Shown: positions 35,752 to 43,870 of the stretch, in pieces
Layout of the letters: each line of letters starts with the position of its first letter
How positions within the stretch are numbered: the first letter of the stretch is position 1
Assembly: GCF_000769915.1 (NCBI RefSeq)
Contig: NZ_JRLV01000025.1
Coordinates: 1 to 57,583, forward strand
Direction: 5' to 3'
DNA: 57,583 nt
Origin: Flavobacterium beibuense F44-8
Lineage (GTDB): Bacteria; Bacteroidota; Bacteroidia; Flavobacteriales; Flavobacteriaceae
The notes under the pieces: generated by a model
What the model was told of the DNA's origin: nothing
Database searches by the model: none
Seen by the model: the letters and a program-made list of their open reading frames with translations, nothing else
Program-made: the position numbers and the translations under genes

Positions 35752-36132
35752 TTATGAACAGTTATTACAGTAACCGGTTACCCAGCTGCTTATAGTTTGT
35801 TTTACATAGCCCTGAGGCAGGGTTAAGGTAACCTCCTCATCAAGGCACTCAACCTTTTCACATTTGGTACACCTAAAATGAAAGTGATCGTGGTTATGAT
35901 TGTGCTTTTCCTCTCCGCAATTAAGGCACAGTGCAAAATAATATTTGCCGTTATCGGCAAGTATGCGGTGCGTAATACCGTCTTCACAAAAACTGTTAAG
36001 TACCCTGTAAATGGTAACCCTGTCCATTTCTCCTTTTACCTTATCTTCTATCATGTCCTGACTAAGTGCCGTTCCGGCATCTTTAAGCAGGGTTAAAATA
36101 GTACTCTTTGCCGGTGTGTTTCTTCTTCTCAT
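35752..36132 (-). CDS. Fur-family metal/redox-responsive repressor
   Basis: 126 residues from the ATG at 36132; a TTG at 36156 would add eight residues and run into the operator, so it is rejected. Winged helix: AKSTILTLLKDAGTALSQDM, VTIYRVLNSFCEDGITHRI. Metal sites: a His-rich stretch in EEKHNHNHDHFHFRCTKC and the two structural CxxC pairs (CTKC; CNNC at the C-terminus), plus an extra CLNC before the His-rich loop. The His-rich loop suggests zinc (Zur-like) sensing, but peroxide or iron sensing cannot be excluded. Divergent from a flavin oxidoreductase, with shared TTGCA sites at 36151-36179 that fit autoregulation and control of that neighbour. Confidence 0.85.
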   Translation of the reverse strand: MRRRNTPAKSTILTLLKDAGTALSQDMIEDKVKGEMDRVTIYRVLNSFCEDGITHRILADNGKYYFALCLNCGEEKHNHNHDHFHFRCTKCEKVECLDEEVTLTLPQGYVKQTISSWVTGYCNNCS

Positions 36133-36150
36133 CTCATTAACGCAATTTTG

Positions 36151-36204
36151 TTGCAATTATTTAATGCAATACCGTTGCAATAATACAAAATTTATATACA
36201 TTTG
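36151..36204 (+). promoter_or_regulatory. Operator (three TTGCA/TGCAA half-sites) and promoter between the Fur-family gene and the oxidoreductase
   Basis: TTGCA (36151-36155), TGCAA (36165-36169) and TTGCA (36175-36179) form overlapping inverted repeats with spacers of 9 and 5 bases. The third half-site contains the TTG -33 element of a promoter whose -7 is TACATTTG (36197-36204), with a 19-base spacer. A repressor bound here would block RNA polymerase for the rightward gene and cover the leader of the Fur-family gene. Binding by that protein is inference. Confidence 0.6.
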
Positions 36205-36245
36205 CCAAACTACTAAGTTCAATCATCAATCAAAAAATCATACAC

Positions 36246-37148
36246 ATGCAAACAAATTACGAAGTTATAATTATTGGCGGAAGCTACTCTGGGCTTTCCG
36301 CAGCTATGGCACTGGGGCGTTCCCGCAGAAAAATTTTAATAATAGACAGCGGTAAACCCTGTAACAGGCATACCCCTCACTCCCATAACTTTATAACTAA
36401 CGATGGTAAAACTCCTGCCGATATTGCACAACGCGCAAAACAGGAAGTTCTTGCCTACTCTACCGTAAACTTTGTGAATGATAAGGTTACCAATGTTATA
36501 AAAACAGAAAACAGTTTTAGTATAACTACACAAAACAATGTGGTATGCAGTGCTAAACGATTACTTTTTGCTACCGGTATTACCGATATTATGCCCGCTA
36601 TAGACAACTTTGAAGACTGTTGGGGTATATCAGCCGTACACTGCCCTTACTGTCATGGTTATGAAGCAAGAGATAAAAAAACGGGAATACTAGGTAATGG
36701 TGAAGCCGCCTATCATTATGCAGGATTGTTACTACAGTTAACTAATGATATTACTATATACACTAACGGTAAAGCCGAATTTACCGAAGAGCAATTGGAA
36801 AAATTTGCCAAACATAATATACCCGTTATTGAGGATAGCATCATTAAACTAAAACAAAGTAAAGGTCAGGCAGAGGCACTTATCTCCCGTAACGGTAAGG
36901 CTTATCCACTGGAGGCTGTATATCATAGGGCAGCTTTTGTGCAACACACTTTACTCCCTCAGGATTTGGGCTGCGAACTGGATGAAAACGGATTCCTTAA
37001 AACCGACCCAATGCAAAAAACAAATATACCGGGTATTTATGCCTGTGGCGACTGCACCACTCCTATGCGATCGGTGGCAACAGCTGTGGCTACCGGAAAC
37101 AAAGCAGGGGCTGTAATAAACAGCGATTTGGCTTTTGAGGTTTTCTAA
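36246..37148 (+). CDS. Thioredoxin-reductase-like NAD(P)/FAD oxidoreductase with CPYCHGYE motif
   Basis: 300 residues. FAD-binding GGSYSGLSAAMALGRSRRKI at the N-terminus, the redox pair Cys133-Pro-Tyr-Cys136 in AVHCPYCHGYEARDKKTGIL, a poor pyridine-nucleotide loop after it (GNGEAAYHYAGL), and the C-terminal FAD motif IYACGDCTTPMRSVATAVAT. Classical thioredoxin reductases have CATC followed by DG; CxxCHG(Y/W)E is typical of the GliT/HlmI/DepH dithiol oxidase branch and related bacterial proteins. The likely activity is thiol/disulfide chemistry on a small molecule or protein, but the partner is unknown. It is divergent from and likely repressed by the Fur-family protein. Cytosolic. Confidence 0.85.
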   Translation: MQTNYEVIIIGGSYSGLSAAMALGRSRRKILIIDSGKPCNRHTPHSHNFITNDGKTPADIAQRAKQEVLAYSTVNFVNDKVTNVIKTENSFSITTQNNVVCSAKRLLFATGITDIMPAIDNFEDCWGISAVHCPYCHGYEARDKKTGILGNGEAAYHYAGLLLQLTNDITIYTNGKAEFTEEQLEKFAKHNIPVIEDSIIKLKQSKGQAEALISRNGKAYPLEAVYHRAAFVQHTLLPQDLGCELDENGFLKTDPMQKTNIPGIYACGDCTTPMRSVATAVATGNKAGAVINSDLAFEVF

Positions 37149-37191
37149 TCCAAAAAAAGAGTAAATTGCAGGTAAACTAAATCAATCGATT

Positions 37192-37686
37192 ATGAAACAA
37201 CAGTTTATACTTATTACAGCTGTAGGTTGCCTGCTTTTTACTGCCTGTAAAGAAAACAGGGAAACTAAAACTAAAACATATACTGAGCTTGAAAAAGCCG
37301 AATGGGTTTTAGGACAATGGGTAAACAAAAGCCATGATGCTGAGTTTTCTGAAACCTGGATGAAGGAAAACGACTCGGTTTACGCAGGTGAATCTTATTT
37401 TATAAGGAATAGCAGTGATACCTTGTTTGCAGAAACTATGAAGCTTGCCGAAACCAACGGTAAGCTTAACATGATTATTACCGTACCTAACCAAAATGAT
37501 GAAAAACCGGTTGGTTTTGAAATGACATCGGCTAATGATACCTTACTTGTTTTTGAAAATCCGGCTCACGATTTTCCTACTAAAATCACTTATAGAAAAG
37601 TCAATAAGGATTCCCTTTTGGCAGAAATATCAGGCTTGAAAGAAGGAGAAACTGTTTCACAAAAATTCCCGTTTAAAAGAAGATAA
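37192..37686 (+). CDS. DUF6265-like lipoprotein
   Basis: 164 residues. Signal MKQQFILITAVGCLLFTAC, then KENRETKTKT. The body (AEWVLGQWVNKSHDAEFSET, WMKENDSVYAGESYFI, FENPAHDFPTKITYRKVNKD) matches the DUF6265 pattern with its invariant P-A-H-D-F-P segment. Function unknown; envelope lipoprotein. It lies 43 bases after the oxidoreductase gene and could be co-transcribed. Confidence 0.82.
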   Translation: MKQQFILITAVGCLLFTACKENRETKTKTYTELEKAEWVLGQWVNKSHDAEFSETWMKENDSVYAGESYFIRNSSDTLFAETMKLAETNGKLNMIITVPNQNDEKPVGFEMTSANDTLLVFENPAHDFPTKITYRKVNKDSLLAEISGLKEGETVSQKFPFKRR

Positions 37687-37710
37687 TTGATTTTTTAGTA
37701 ATATAATTAG

Positions 37711-37815
37711 TCTGTCATTCTGAACGTAGTATAGCGAAGTGAAGAATCTCTAGTATTTAGGTTAAGTATAATTAGAGATTTTTCGACTCCATTTCATTAC
37801 GCTCAAAATGACAGA
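37711..37815. repeat. Dispersed inverted-repeat element, full-length copy
   Basis: Begins tctgtcattctgaacg and ends cgctcaaaatgacaga; the ends are inverted. The inner halves carry gaagaatctc and agagatttttcgac. The whole unit could fold into one long imperfect hairpin of about 105 bases. Confidence 0.85.
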
Positions 37816-37889
37816 CATTACTTTTATACCTAAAATGAAAAAATAAAATAATAGTATCTTTTCTTATTTTAGCCGTAAAACCTCAGCTA

Positions 37890-38435
37890 ATGGACTATAC
37901 CGAAGGAACCGACTTTAAAGGTGTGGATTACACTGTTTCCAATATACCGAAAGGCGAATATGACAACTGCAGCTTTACAGGCTGTAATTTCTCTGCCTGC
38001 GACCTAAGTGGTGTTGTGCTTACCGATTGTGAGTTTACCGACTGTAACTTTAGTAATACTAAAGTGCGCGGTACGGGTTTTAAAGAAGTGTTTTTTAAAG
38101 ATTGTAAAATGACCGGACTCAACTTTAGTGTAGCCGATCCGTTTTTGATTGCCATGCATTTTACCGATTGCCAGTTAAGCCTTACCTCTTTCTATCAGTT
38201 AAAGCTTAAAAAAGCCCGTTTTACCAACTGTAACCTGCAGGAAGCCGACCTTACCGAAACCGATTTTACCGAGGCAGCATTTACCAACTGCGACTTTAAG
38301 CATGCCATATTTGAAAACACGGTACTGGAAAAAGCCGATTTGCGTTCGTCCATAAACTACTCCATAGACCCGCAGCAAAACCGAATTAAAAAAGCGAAAT
38401 TCTCACTACCTGCCGTAACAGGTTTAATATTGTAA
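37890..38435 (+). CDS. Pentapeptide-repeat protein
   Basis: 181 residues. From about residue 28 to 155 the sequence follows A(D/N)LxX/CxFxx pentapeptides (CSFTGCNFSACDLSGVVLTD, CEFTDCNFSNTKVRGTGF, ARFTNCNLQEADLTETDFTE), which build a right-handed quadrilateral beta-helix. A break at about 80-88 (VADPFLIAMHF) may be a loop as in Qnr proteins. The size is close to Qnr (about 218) and MfpA (about 183), which mimic DNA and protect gyrase; that role is possible but not shown. Many cysteines. No signal peptide, so cytosolic. Confidence 0.88.
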   Translation: MDYTEGTDFKGVDYTVSNIPKGEYDNCSFTGCNFSACDLSGVVLTDCEFTDCNFSNTKVRGTGFKEVFFKDCKMTGLNFSVADPFLIAMHFTDCQLSLTSFYQLKLKKARFTNCNLQEADLTETDFTEAAFTNCDFKHAIFENTVLEKADLRSSINYSIDPQQNRIKKAKFSLPAVTGLIL

Positions 38436-38439
38436 TATC

Positions 38440-38898
38440 ATGAAATATCCATTACTCCCCTTGATAATTTCAATTTGCTTAATATCTTGTAATAATACTG
38501 AATTAGAAAAACTTAATCGTAAAATATCTTCTTTGGAGAAACAGAATGATTCACTTATCAATATTATTTCTAAAAGTGAACTTGAAAAAGCCAAAAACAC
38601 CCAGTTATACCTAATTCCTAAAACTTTCGAATTAAAATCAAATAAAGCAAATATCATAGAGGGCATACTATCTGAAATACAGGAATATCCGGAGTTTGAA
38701 CTTCATTATTATAATGAAGCAAACATCTATGATGACAGCAACAAAATTGAATATGAGAAGACCGGAGATAATAAATTTGAATTTGAATATATTCCTAAAG
38801 AAAACTCAGCTAATCAAGAAATAAAAGTGGTTGTAATATATAAGGTCAATAATTCAAAAATAAATCTTTTTGGTATTACTAATGCTCCTGTTAAATAG
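38440..38898 (+). CDS. Hypothetical lipoprotein with N-terminal coiled coil
   Basis: 152 residues. Signal MKYPLLPLIISICLISC, then NNTELEKLNRKISSLEKQND, a short coiled coil of about 30 residues. The rest (NIIEGILSEIQEYPEFELHY, NKIEYEKTGDNKFEFEYIPK) has no recognised family. It begins 4 bases after the pentapeptide-repeat gene, so the two are likely translated from one message despite different cell locations. Terminator follows. Confidence 0.72.
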   Translation: MKYPLLPLIISICLISCNNTELEKLNRKISSLEKQNDSLINIISKSELEKAKNTQLYLIPKTFELKSNKANIIEGILSEIQEYPEFELHYYNEANIYDDSNKIEYEKTGDNKFEFEYIPKENSANQEIKVVVIYKVNNSKINLFGITNAPVK

Positions 38899-38908
38899 TT
38901 TAATACAG

Positions 38909-38932
38909 AACTCCCCGCTATCGCGGGGAGTT
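38909..38932. terminator. Bidirectional terminator
   Basis: AACTCCCCGC-TATC-GCGGGGAGTT with T-rich sequence after it; it serves the 38440 gene and possibly the convergent gene ending at 38939. Confidence 0.88.
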
Positions 38933-38938
38933 TTGTTT

Positions 38939-41185
38939 TTATCTTCTTGCTTTAAAATAATCAGAAAAACGGGTACAGTTTGAGGTTAGGTCATCATACA
39001 TTTCCTTACTTGTTGCAAACTCCAACAACTCTTTATCATCTTTATTCTGATTACAGGAAGCTATCAATCTTAAACATAATGCCTTAAACTTATCTGTCTT
39101 AGCATGTTCAAAGGCTTTGTGATAGTATTTTTTAGCTAAAACACAATCGTAATACTCCTCATCATCTTGAAATCCCTTTATGTTGTCATAACTCTTATAA
39201 TAACGCCTCATCATCCATGAGTTACCGTAATCGGTCATATTATAATAACAGTTAGCCACAAGAAAATAATAATAATCCCTGTCCTTTTCATTTTTATCTT
39301 CCGCTTTAGCCAAATAATTAATAAGCTGCTTTGTTACCGTATACTTGTTCACTTTAATAGTATCACGCATCGGGATAAACTCAGGAGTATATTTAAGCGT
39401 ATAGAAAGGATTTGCATCAAACTGATTACCGCTATTAAAAAACGATTTCCTTTCCCAAAAGCCATAGTTATCTTCCCAATACTTATTTCCTGCCTTTTCA
39501 TAAGCGGCGGCAGCCTCTTCGAGCTTATTTGAGCGTATGTATTTTGTTCCCAATAAGTCATAAAGAACACTCTGCTTAGTTGTTATCCACGAGTACTTCC
39601 AGTTTGAAAATTCATCGGTAGCCTTATTGTTCTGTATGTTTTCTATAAGTTGCTCTATTTGCGGTGGAGTATAATTAAAATCAATATAAGTAAACCAGTC
39701 GTTGAAGTAGTCATAATAATTACCAATCTTTTTTCCGTCCTTCCAATACACATCACTCCATCGGTTTCCTTCTTTATAAAATTCACTTACAAGATTACAA
39801 TACATTAAAGCCGCATCGGTAGTGTTACCTTTATACTCCAACTCCCTGCCAATGGCAAAAACAAACCTTTGATCATCCTTAAACTTCAGTAGCAGTATTT
39901 TTACCTTTTCAGGTATCACTGCTTTCCCTTTTTCCTGAAAAGCTGTTAATGCCAAAGCATATATTTTTTCAATCTGATTTTTAGCCTCAACTTTATTAAT
40001 ATCCTTTTTATCAAGTTTGCTTATTGTCTGTACACACTCTTTATACTGCTGGGCAAGCAGTTCTAAATTGGCCTTTACCTGTAGCCAATACACATCCTCA
40101 GTCTTCTTCATCGACTTTACAAACGAAAGCACCTCGCGGGCATACTGCCTGTCTTCCTCTACCCTTTTCATCATAACTTCCTCAGTACTATCGGGATAAC
40201 TTTCTGTTGTTACTGTTGGAGTAAAAAGTGTATAATAAGGTGTATGTATCCAATCTTCCAGTTTATTTACCTCCCTTAGCATTAAAAGCTCCATTACCTC
40301 GCTATTAGGATCAAGTTTATATGCTTTTTTAATATAGTCTAAAGCCCTGCCAGGCTTTCTGATAGCCGCTAAAACATAAATATTAGCTTTTTCCTTATCA
40401 TTTTGGGCAAAGTGTAAAATCTCATCTATAGGCAGATTCTTATCAAATGATCTGTAAACTGCAAAGCTTTTGTCGGGCGCATTGGCAAATACCTGTGCTG
40501 CATAATAGGCCGCTTCGACTTTGTCTTCAATTGTTAATGTATAAAAATGAGTTGCCCAGTAATATATAATATCTTTGTTTTCCGATTGTGAGAACACTTC
40601 CTTATACAAACTGCGCAGGATATCATAATTACCATTATAGTAATCCAAACGTATTGCTAAAAAAGCATAACGTCGCTTAAACTCCTCTTTACCCGATGCC
40701 TTACTGTACTCAATAGCCTTTGTTATAAGTGTTCCCCTTTGCTTTACCAAATTCTCTACATCCCTTTCCCAGGGATCATCATACCACCCGTTAGCAGGCT
40801 CACATTGTTTGGCAAACCTTAAATAATTGAGCGCAACGGTATCATTGGTTGTAATAAGATACTGAACCATACCGTTAAATGAAGCCTTATCTAAATCATT
40901 GGCAGGTAGAGAATAAACACATTCTGTTACAGCCGGCATAGGTACTTTACCATTACAGTAGTTATACCAAAAAATATCGTTAGACCCGTCACCAGCATCA
41001 ATTTTTGCTTCAACATCATTGTAATACTGTGAGGTATAAAAAAACGGAGAATAATAATTGTAATCCTGATATTCAGGTTTAAAAAAGCACATACGTACTT
41101 GTTCGCCATAAGGATAATACCCACAAGGATAACCTATAATAGAACTACTTAGTAAAACCAGTATAAAAAGCTGAAATCTCTTCAT
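38939..41185 (-). CDS. Large secreted TPR-like protein of unknown function
   Basis: 748 residues. The signal peptide MKRFQLFILVLLSSSIIG is followed by YPCGYYPYGEQVRMCFFKPE. The body is helical with tetratricopeptide-like pairs (FAQNDKEKANIYVLAAIRKP, GRALDYIKKAYKLDPNSE, LEEAAAAYEKAGNKYWED). Conserved-looking Tyr/Trp-rich blocks (NWKYSWITTKQSVLYDLLG) suggest a defined family that I cannot name. Probably periplasmic or at the inner face of the outer membrane. Its ATG lies 41 bases inside the end of the upstream gene (41145-42170), showing tight coupling. The leader CCTTATACTA precedes the start. Confidence 0.75.
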   Translation of the reverse strand: MKRFQLFILVLLSSSIIGYPCGYYPYGEQVRMCFFKPEYQDYNYYSPFFYTSQYYNDVEAKIDAGDGSNDIFWYNYCNGKVPMPAVTECVYSLPANDLDKASFNGMVQYLITTNDTVALNYLRFAKQCEPANGWYDDPWERDVENLVKQRGTLITKAIEYSKASGKEEFKRRYAFLAIRLDYYNGNYDILRSLYKEVFSQSENKDIIYYWATHFYTLTIEDKVEAAYYAAQVFANAPDKSFAVYRSFDKNLPIDEILHFAQNDKEKANIYVLAAIRKPGRALDYIKKAYKLDPNSEVMELLMLREVNKLEDWIHTPYYTLFTPTVTTESYPDSTEEVMMKRVEEDRQYAREVLSFVKSMKKTEDVYWLQVKANLELLAQQYKECVQTISKLDKKDINKVEAKNQIEKIYALALTAFQEKGKAVIPEKVKILLLKFKDDQRFVFAIGRELEYKGNTTDAALMYCNLVSEFYKEGNRWSDVYWKDGKKIGNYYDYFNDWFTYIDFNYTPPQIEQLIENIQNNKATDEFSNWKYSWITTKQSVLYDLLGTKYIRSNKLEEAAAAYEKAGNKYWEDNYGFWERKSFFNSGNQFDANPFYTLKYTPEFIPMRDTIKVNKYTVTKQLINYLAKAEDKNEKDRDYYYFLVANCYYNMTDYGNSWMMRRYYKSYDNIKGFQDDEEYYDCVLAKKYYHKAFEHAKTDKFKALCLRLIASCNQNKDDKELLEFATSKEMYDDLTSNCTRFSDYFKARR

Positions 41186-42170
41186 TAGTATAAGGGCTTA
41201 ATTGTGTTTCATCAAGATGGAAAAAGCTTACCGTAATATTTTTATCTAAAGGCACCTTTTCAGCTATAACAGCTATCGCTTTATTAATATAATCAGCGCT
41301 CATTTCTTCAATTTTTACTTTATCACCTTTCCTTAAGTAAAAATCGTTTACCTCTATATCTTCGGTAACTTCATACCACAAGTTTTTTTGTGGTTTAAGA
41401 GACTTTTTAAGCTCCTTAATATCAGCATACAAAACCTGTACAAACTGATTGTTTTGATACACATGTGCCCATGAATACAGAGGTAAAGCCACATCAAGGT
41501 GGAGCGGATAATTATAATCTCCCAAATAAGATGACATCTCATCAATATCTAATATTGAGTTCTTGTCGTGGTTTTTCATTGGGTTAATAAGGTTGTAGCA
41601 CATAAGCATGGCGCTGTCTACAGGGGGAACTCCCATCTTATCTTTATATTTATAGGGATAAAGTCTTAGCGTACAGCTTATTTTTTTACCCGAAAGCTCT
41701 TTTATCTTTTTAAGGAAGTAAAAATAATTGTCTTTTGTAGATGGTGTCCAGTCGCAATCCATTTGATACTCTGTAACCAAATTAGGTTCCATTTTATCAT
41801 TAACATACTTGTCTATTAGATAGTTTACATTATTAGCCAGGGTATCAAGTCCGCCATTATCTATTTTAGAAAAAACACTATTATTTAAATATACCGTAGG
41901 GACATAAGTAAAGGAATCCTGTATGTTGTAAAAACGCAATGACGTTTTTGAAATGGGAATATTACCCATAACATCATTCTTTTCCACTTCAAAAAACTTG
42001 ACATAAAGTTTAGTAACCTGAGCTGAGTCAAGTACTTTTCTTTCAATCTCATTAATATGCCATTCATCACTTTTCCAATAATAAAAGGCGCGCTCAACAT
42101 TTTCAGTTTTATTCTGCTTACAGGAAAATAGCATACAGGCAAACACTGCTGTAAAAAAGATTTTTTTCAT
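41145..42170 (-). CDS. Lipoprotein with possible TIM-barrel glycosidase-like fold
   Basis: 341 residues from the ATG at 42170; 34 in-frame residues further upstream lack signal character. Signal MKKIFFTAVFACMLFSC, then KQNKTEN. The segments LVTEYQMDCDWTPSTKDNYF, GKKISCTLRLYPYKYKDKMG, SAMLMCYNLINPMKNHDKNS and PLHLDVALPLYSWAHVYQNN resemble barrel strands of DUF3142/GH18-like proteins (D-x-D-W motif), but no catalytic residue is assured. It overlaps the start of the TPR protein gene by 41 bases, so the two should act together. CCTTATTTA precedes the ATG. Confidence 0.72.
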   Translation of the reverse strand: MKKIFFTAVFACMLFSCKQNKTENVERAFYYWKSDEWHINEIERKVLDSAQVTKLYVKFFEVEKNDVMGNIPISKTSLRFYNIQDSFTYVPTVYLNNSVFSKIDNGGLDTLANNVNYLIDKYVNDKMEPNLVTEYQMDCDWTPSTKDNYFYFLKKIKELSGKKISCTLRLYPYKYKDKMGVPPVDSAMLMCYNLINPMKNHDKNSILDIDEMSSYLGDYNYPLHLDVALPLYSWAHVYQNNQFVQVLYADIKELKKSLKPQKNLWYEVTEDIEVNDFYLRKGDKVKIEEMSADYINKAIAVIAEKVPLDKNITVSFFHLDETQLSPYTNEEISAFYTGFTK

Positions 42171-42246
42171 TAAATAAGGTGGTTTATTAAGTAACGCTAA
42201 AAAGCCCCTTAAAGTTAAATAATTTAGGGGACTTTTTTCACAAAAA

Positions 42247-42269
42247 AAGTCCTGCAAAATGCAGGACTT
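42247..42269 (-). terminator. Terminator of pepD
   Basis: AAGTCCTGC-AAAAT-GCAGGACTT with the AAAAAAA run on the plus strand at its left edge. Confidence 0.88.
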
Positions 42270-42293
42270 CAATCTTATAGCGAACTAAACTTT

Positions 42294-43763
42294 TTACTTA
42301 TTTTTAAGCGGAATATTCTCTACAATCTCCAGTACGAATTTCCAGTACTTTTGAGCCGATTTGATACTTGCTCTTTCATCAGGAGAGTGAGCTCCCTTAA
42401 TGGTAGGACCAAATGAAATCATATCCATATCAGGATAATTAGTACCTAATATACCACACTCTAAACCTGCGTGGCAAGCCACAACATTTGGTTTCTCGTT
42501 GTTCTGTTTTTCGTATATCTCTTTTAATACTTCAAGTATAGGAGAGTTTACGTTTGGTGTCCATCCTGGGTAAGAACCCGAGAAGTTTACTTCACAACCA
42601 AACAGTTCAAACGCCGAGCGCAGTGCATTAGCTAAATCAAATTTAGAACTCTCTACAGACGAACGTGTTAAACACCCTATGTGTATTTTACCATCCTTAA
42701 CAATTACCCTTGCAATGTTGTTTGAAGTCTCAACAAGGTCGTCCATATCGGCGCTCATGCGGTACACTCCGTTATGAGCAGCATAAATTGCACGGATTAA
42801 ACCTTCCTGTACGCCAAGCTCCATTACTTTAGCAGGAGTATCGTCCGATTTTACAATCTTTATTTCAAGGTTAGGTTCGGTAGTTTTGTATTCTGTTTTG
42901 ATGTCATTGATAACCTCCTGCATATCGAATACAAAAGCCTCATCAAAAATCTCAGAGATAATCACCTTAGCAAAACTCTCACGCGGAATTGCATTACGAA
43001 GGCTACCTCCGTTTATTTCAGCCACCTGAAGCCCGAAGTTCTCAAAGCTGTCAAATAACAGGCGGTTCATAATTTTATTGGCGTTACCAAGTCCTTTATC
43101 GATGTCCATACCACTGTGACCACCGTTAAGTCCTTTTACGGTAATAGTGTATCCTACAGAGTTTTCGGGAGCTTCCTCCTCGTTATAACCTCTTTCGGCA
43201 GTAACATCAATACCTCCGGCACATCCTATATCAATTTCGTCATCCTCTTCGGTATCAAGGTTAAGCAGTATCTCACCATCCAGTAGTCCGCCTTTAAGTC
43301 CCATTGCACCTGTCATACCTGTTTCCTCATCAATAGTAAACAGCGCTTCGATAGCAGGGTGCTTAATATCAGTACTTTCTAAAATTGCCATTATGGTAGC
43401 AACACCTAAACCGTTGTCGGCACCAAGGGTTGTTCCTTTAGCTCTAACCCAGTCACCATCTACATACATCTCGATACCCTGAGTATCAAAATCAAAATCA
43501 GTATCGGCATTTTTTTGGTGAACCATATCAAGGTGCGACTGCATCACTATGGTTTTGCGGTTTTCCATTCCCGGAGTAGCCGGTTTTTTAATAATAACGT
43601 TACCTACTTCGTCTTCAATGGTTTCCAGCCCAAGTTTAGCACCAAAATCTTTCATAAAGGCAATTACCCTTTCTTCTTTTTTAGAAGGCCTTGGTACGGC
43701 ATTCAGGTCGGCAAATTTGTTCCAGAGCGCTTTAGGCTCAAGGTTTCTTACTTCCTGGCTCAT
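42294..43763 (-). CDS. pepD: Cytosolic nonspecific dipeptidase (aminoacyl-histidine dipeptidase)
   Basis: 489 residues, the normal length for PepD. An M20C di-zinc peptidase that cleaves dipeptides, including Xaa-His, in the cytosol. Metal and catalytic motifs: VMQSHLDMVHQK (His ligand and Asp), GADNGLGVATIMA (bridging Asp), FTIDEETGMTGAMGL (catalytic Glu-Glu), NLDTEEDDEIDIGCAGG, and HAGLECGILG with the C-terminal His ligand. The lid domain includes GGHSGMDIDKG. A TACCTTTG -7 element at 43832-43825 and a leader hairpin at 43804-43820 precede it. High confidence. Confidence 0.95.
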   Translation of the reverse strand: MSQEVRNLEPKALWNKFADLNAVPRPSKKEERVIAFMKDFGAKLGLETIEDEVGNVIIKKPATPGMENRKTIVMQSHLDMVHQKNADTDFDFDTQGIEMYVDGDWVRAKGTTLGADNGLGVATIMAILESTDIKHPAIEALFTIDEETGMTGAMGLKGGLLDGEILLNLDTEEDDEIDIGCAGGIDVTAERGYNEEEAPENSVGYTITVKGLNGGHSGMDIDKGLGNANKIMNRLLFDSFENFGLQVAEINGGSLRNAIPRESFAKVIISEIFDEAFVFDMQEVINDIKTEYKTTEPNLEIKIVKSDDTPAKVMELGVQEGLIRAIYAAHNGVYRMSADMDDLVETSNNIARVIVKDGKIHIGCLTRSSVESSKFDLANALRSAFELFGCEVNFSGSYPGWTPNVNSPILEVLKEIYEKQNNEKPNVVACHAGLECGILGTNYPDMDMISFGPTIKGAHSPDERASIKSAQKYWKFVLEIVENIPLKNK

Positions 43764-43803
43764 TAATCGTGATATTTATCTTCTTAATAATTCGTTTTTC
43801 TGC

Positions 43804-43832
43804 ACCGATTCTTCATCGGTGCCACAAAGGTA
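43804..43832 (-). promoter_or_regulatory. pepD promoter (-7) and leader hairpin
   Basis: On the minus strand TACCTTTG (43832-43825) is followed at about the expected start of transcription by the inverted repeat ACCGAT-GAAGA-ATCGGT (43820-43804), so the message would begin with a short stem-loop. No clear -33 TTG. Confidence 0.45.
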
Positions 43833-43870
43833 AACAAATTACAACGATGTAGAGGCAGGCTATACACCTA

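Noticed and set aside
35752..36156. Longer Fur-family protein from TTG at 36156
   Set aside because: It would place the start codon inside the TTGCA operator and adds residues not seen in Fur proteins; ATG at 36132 fits better.
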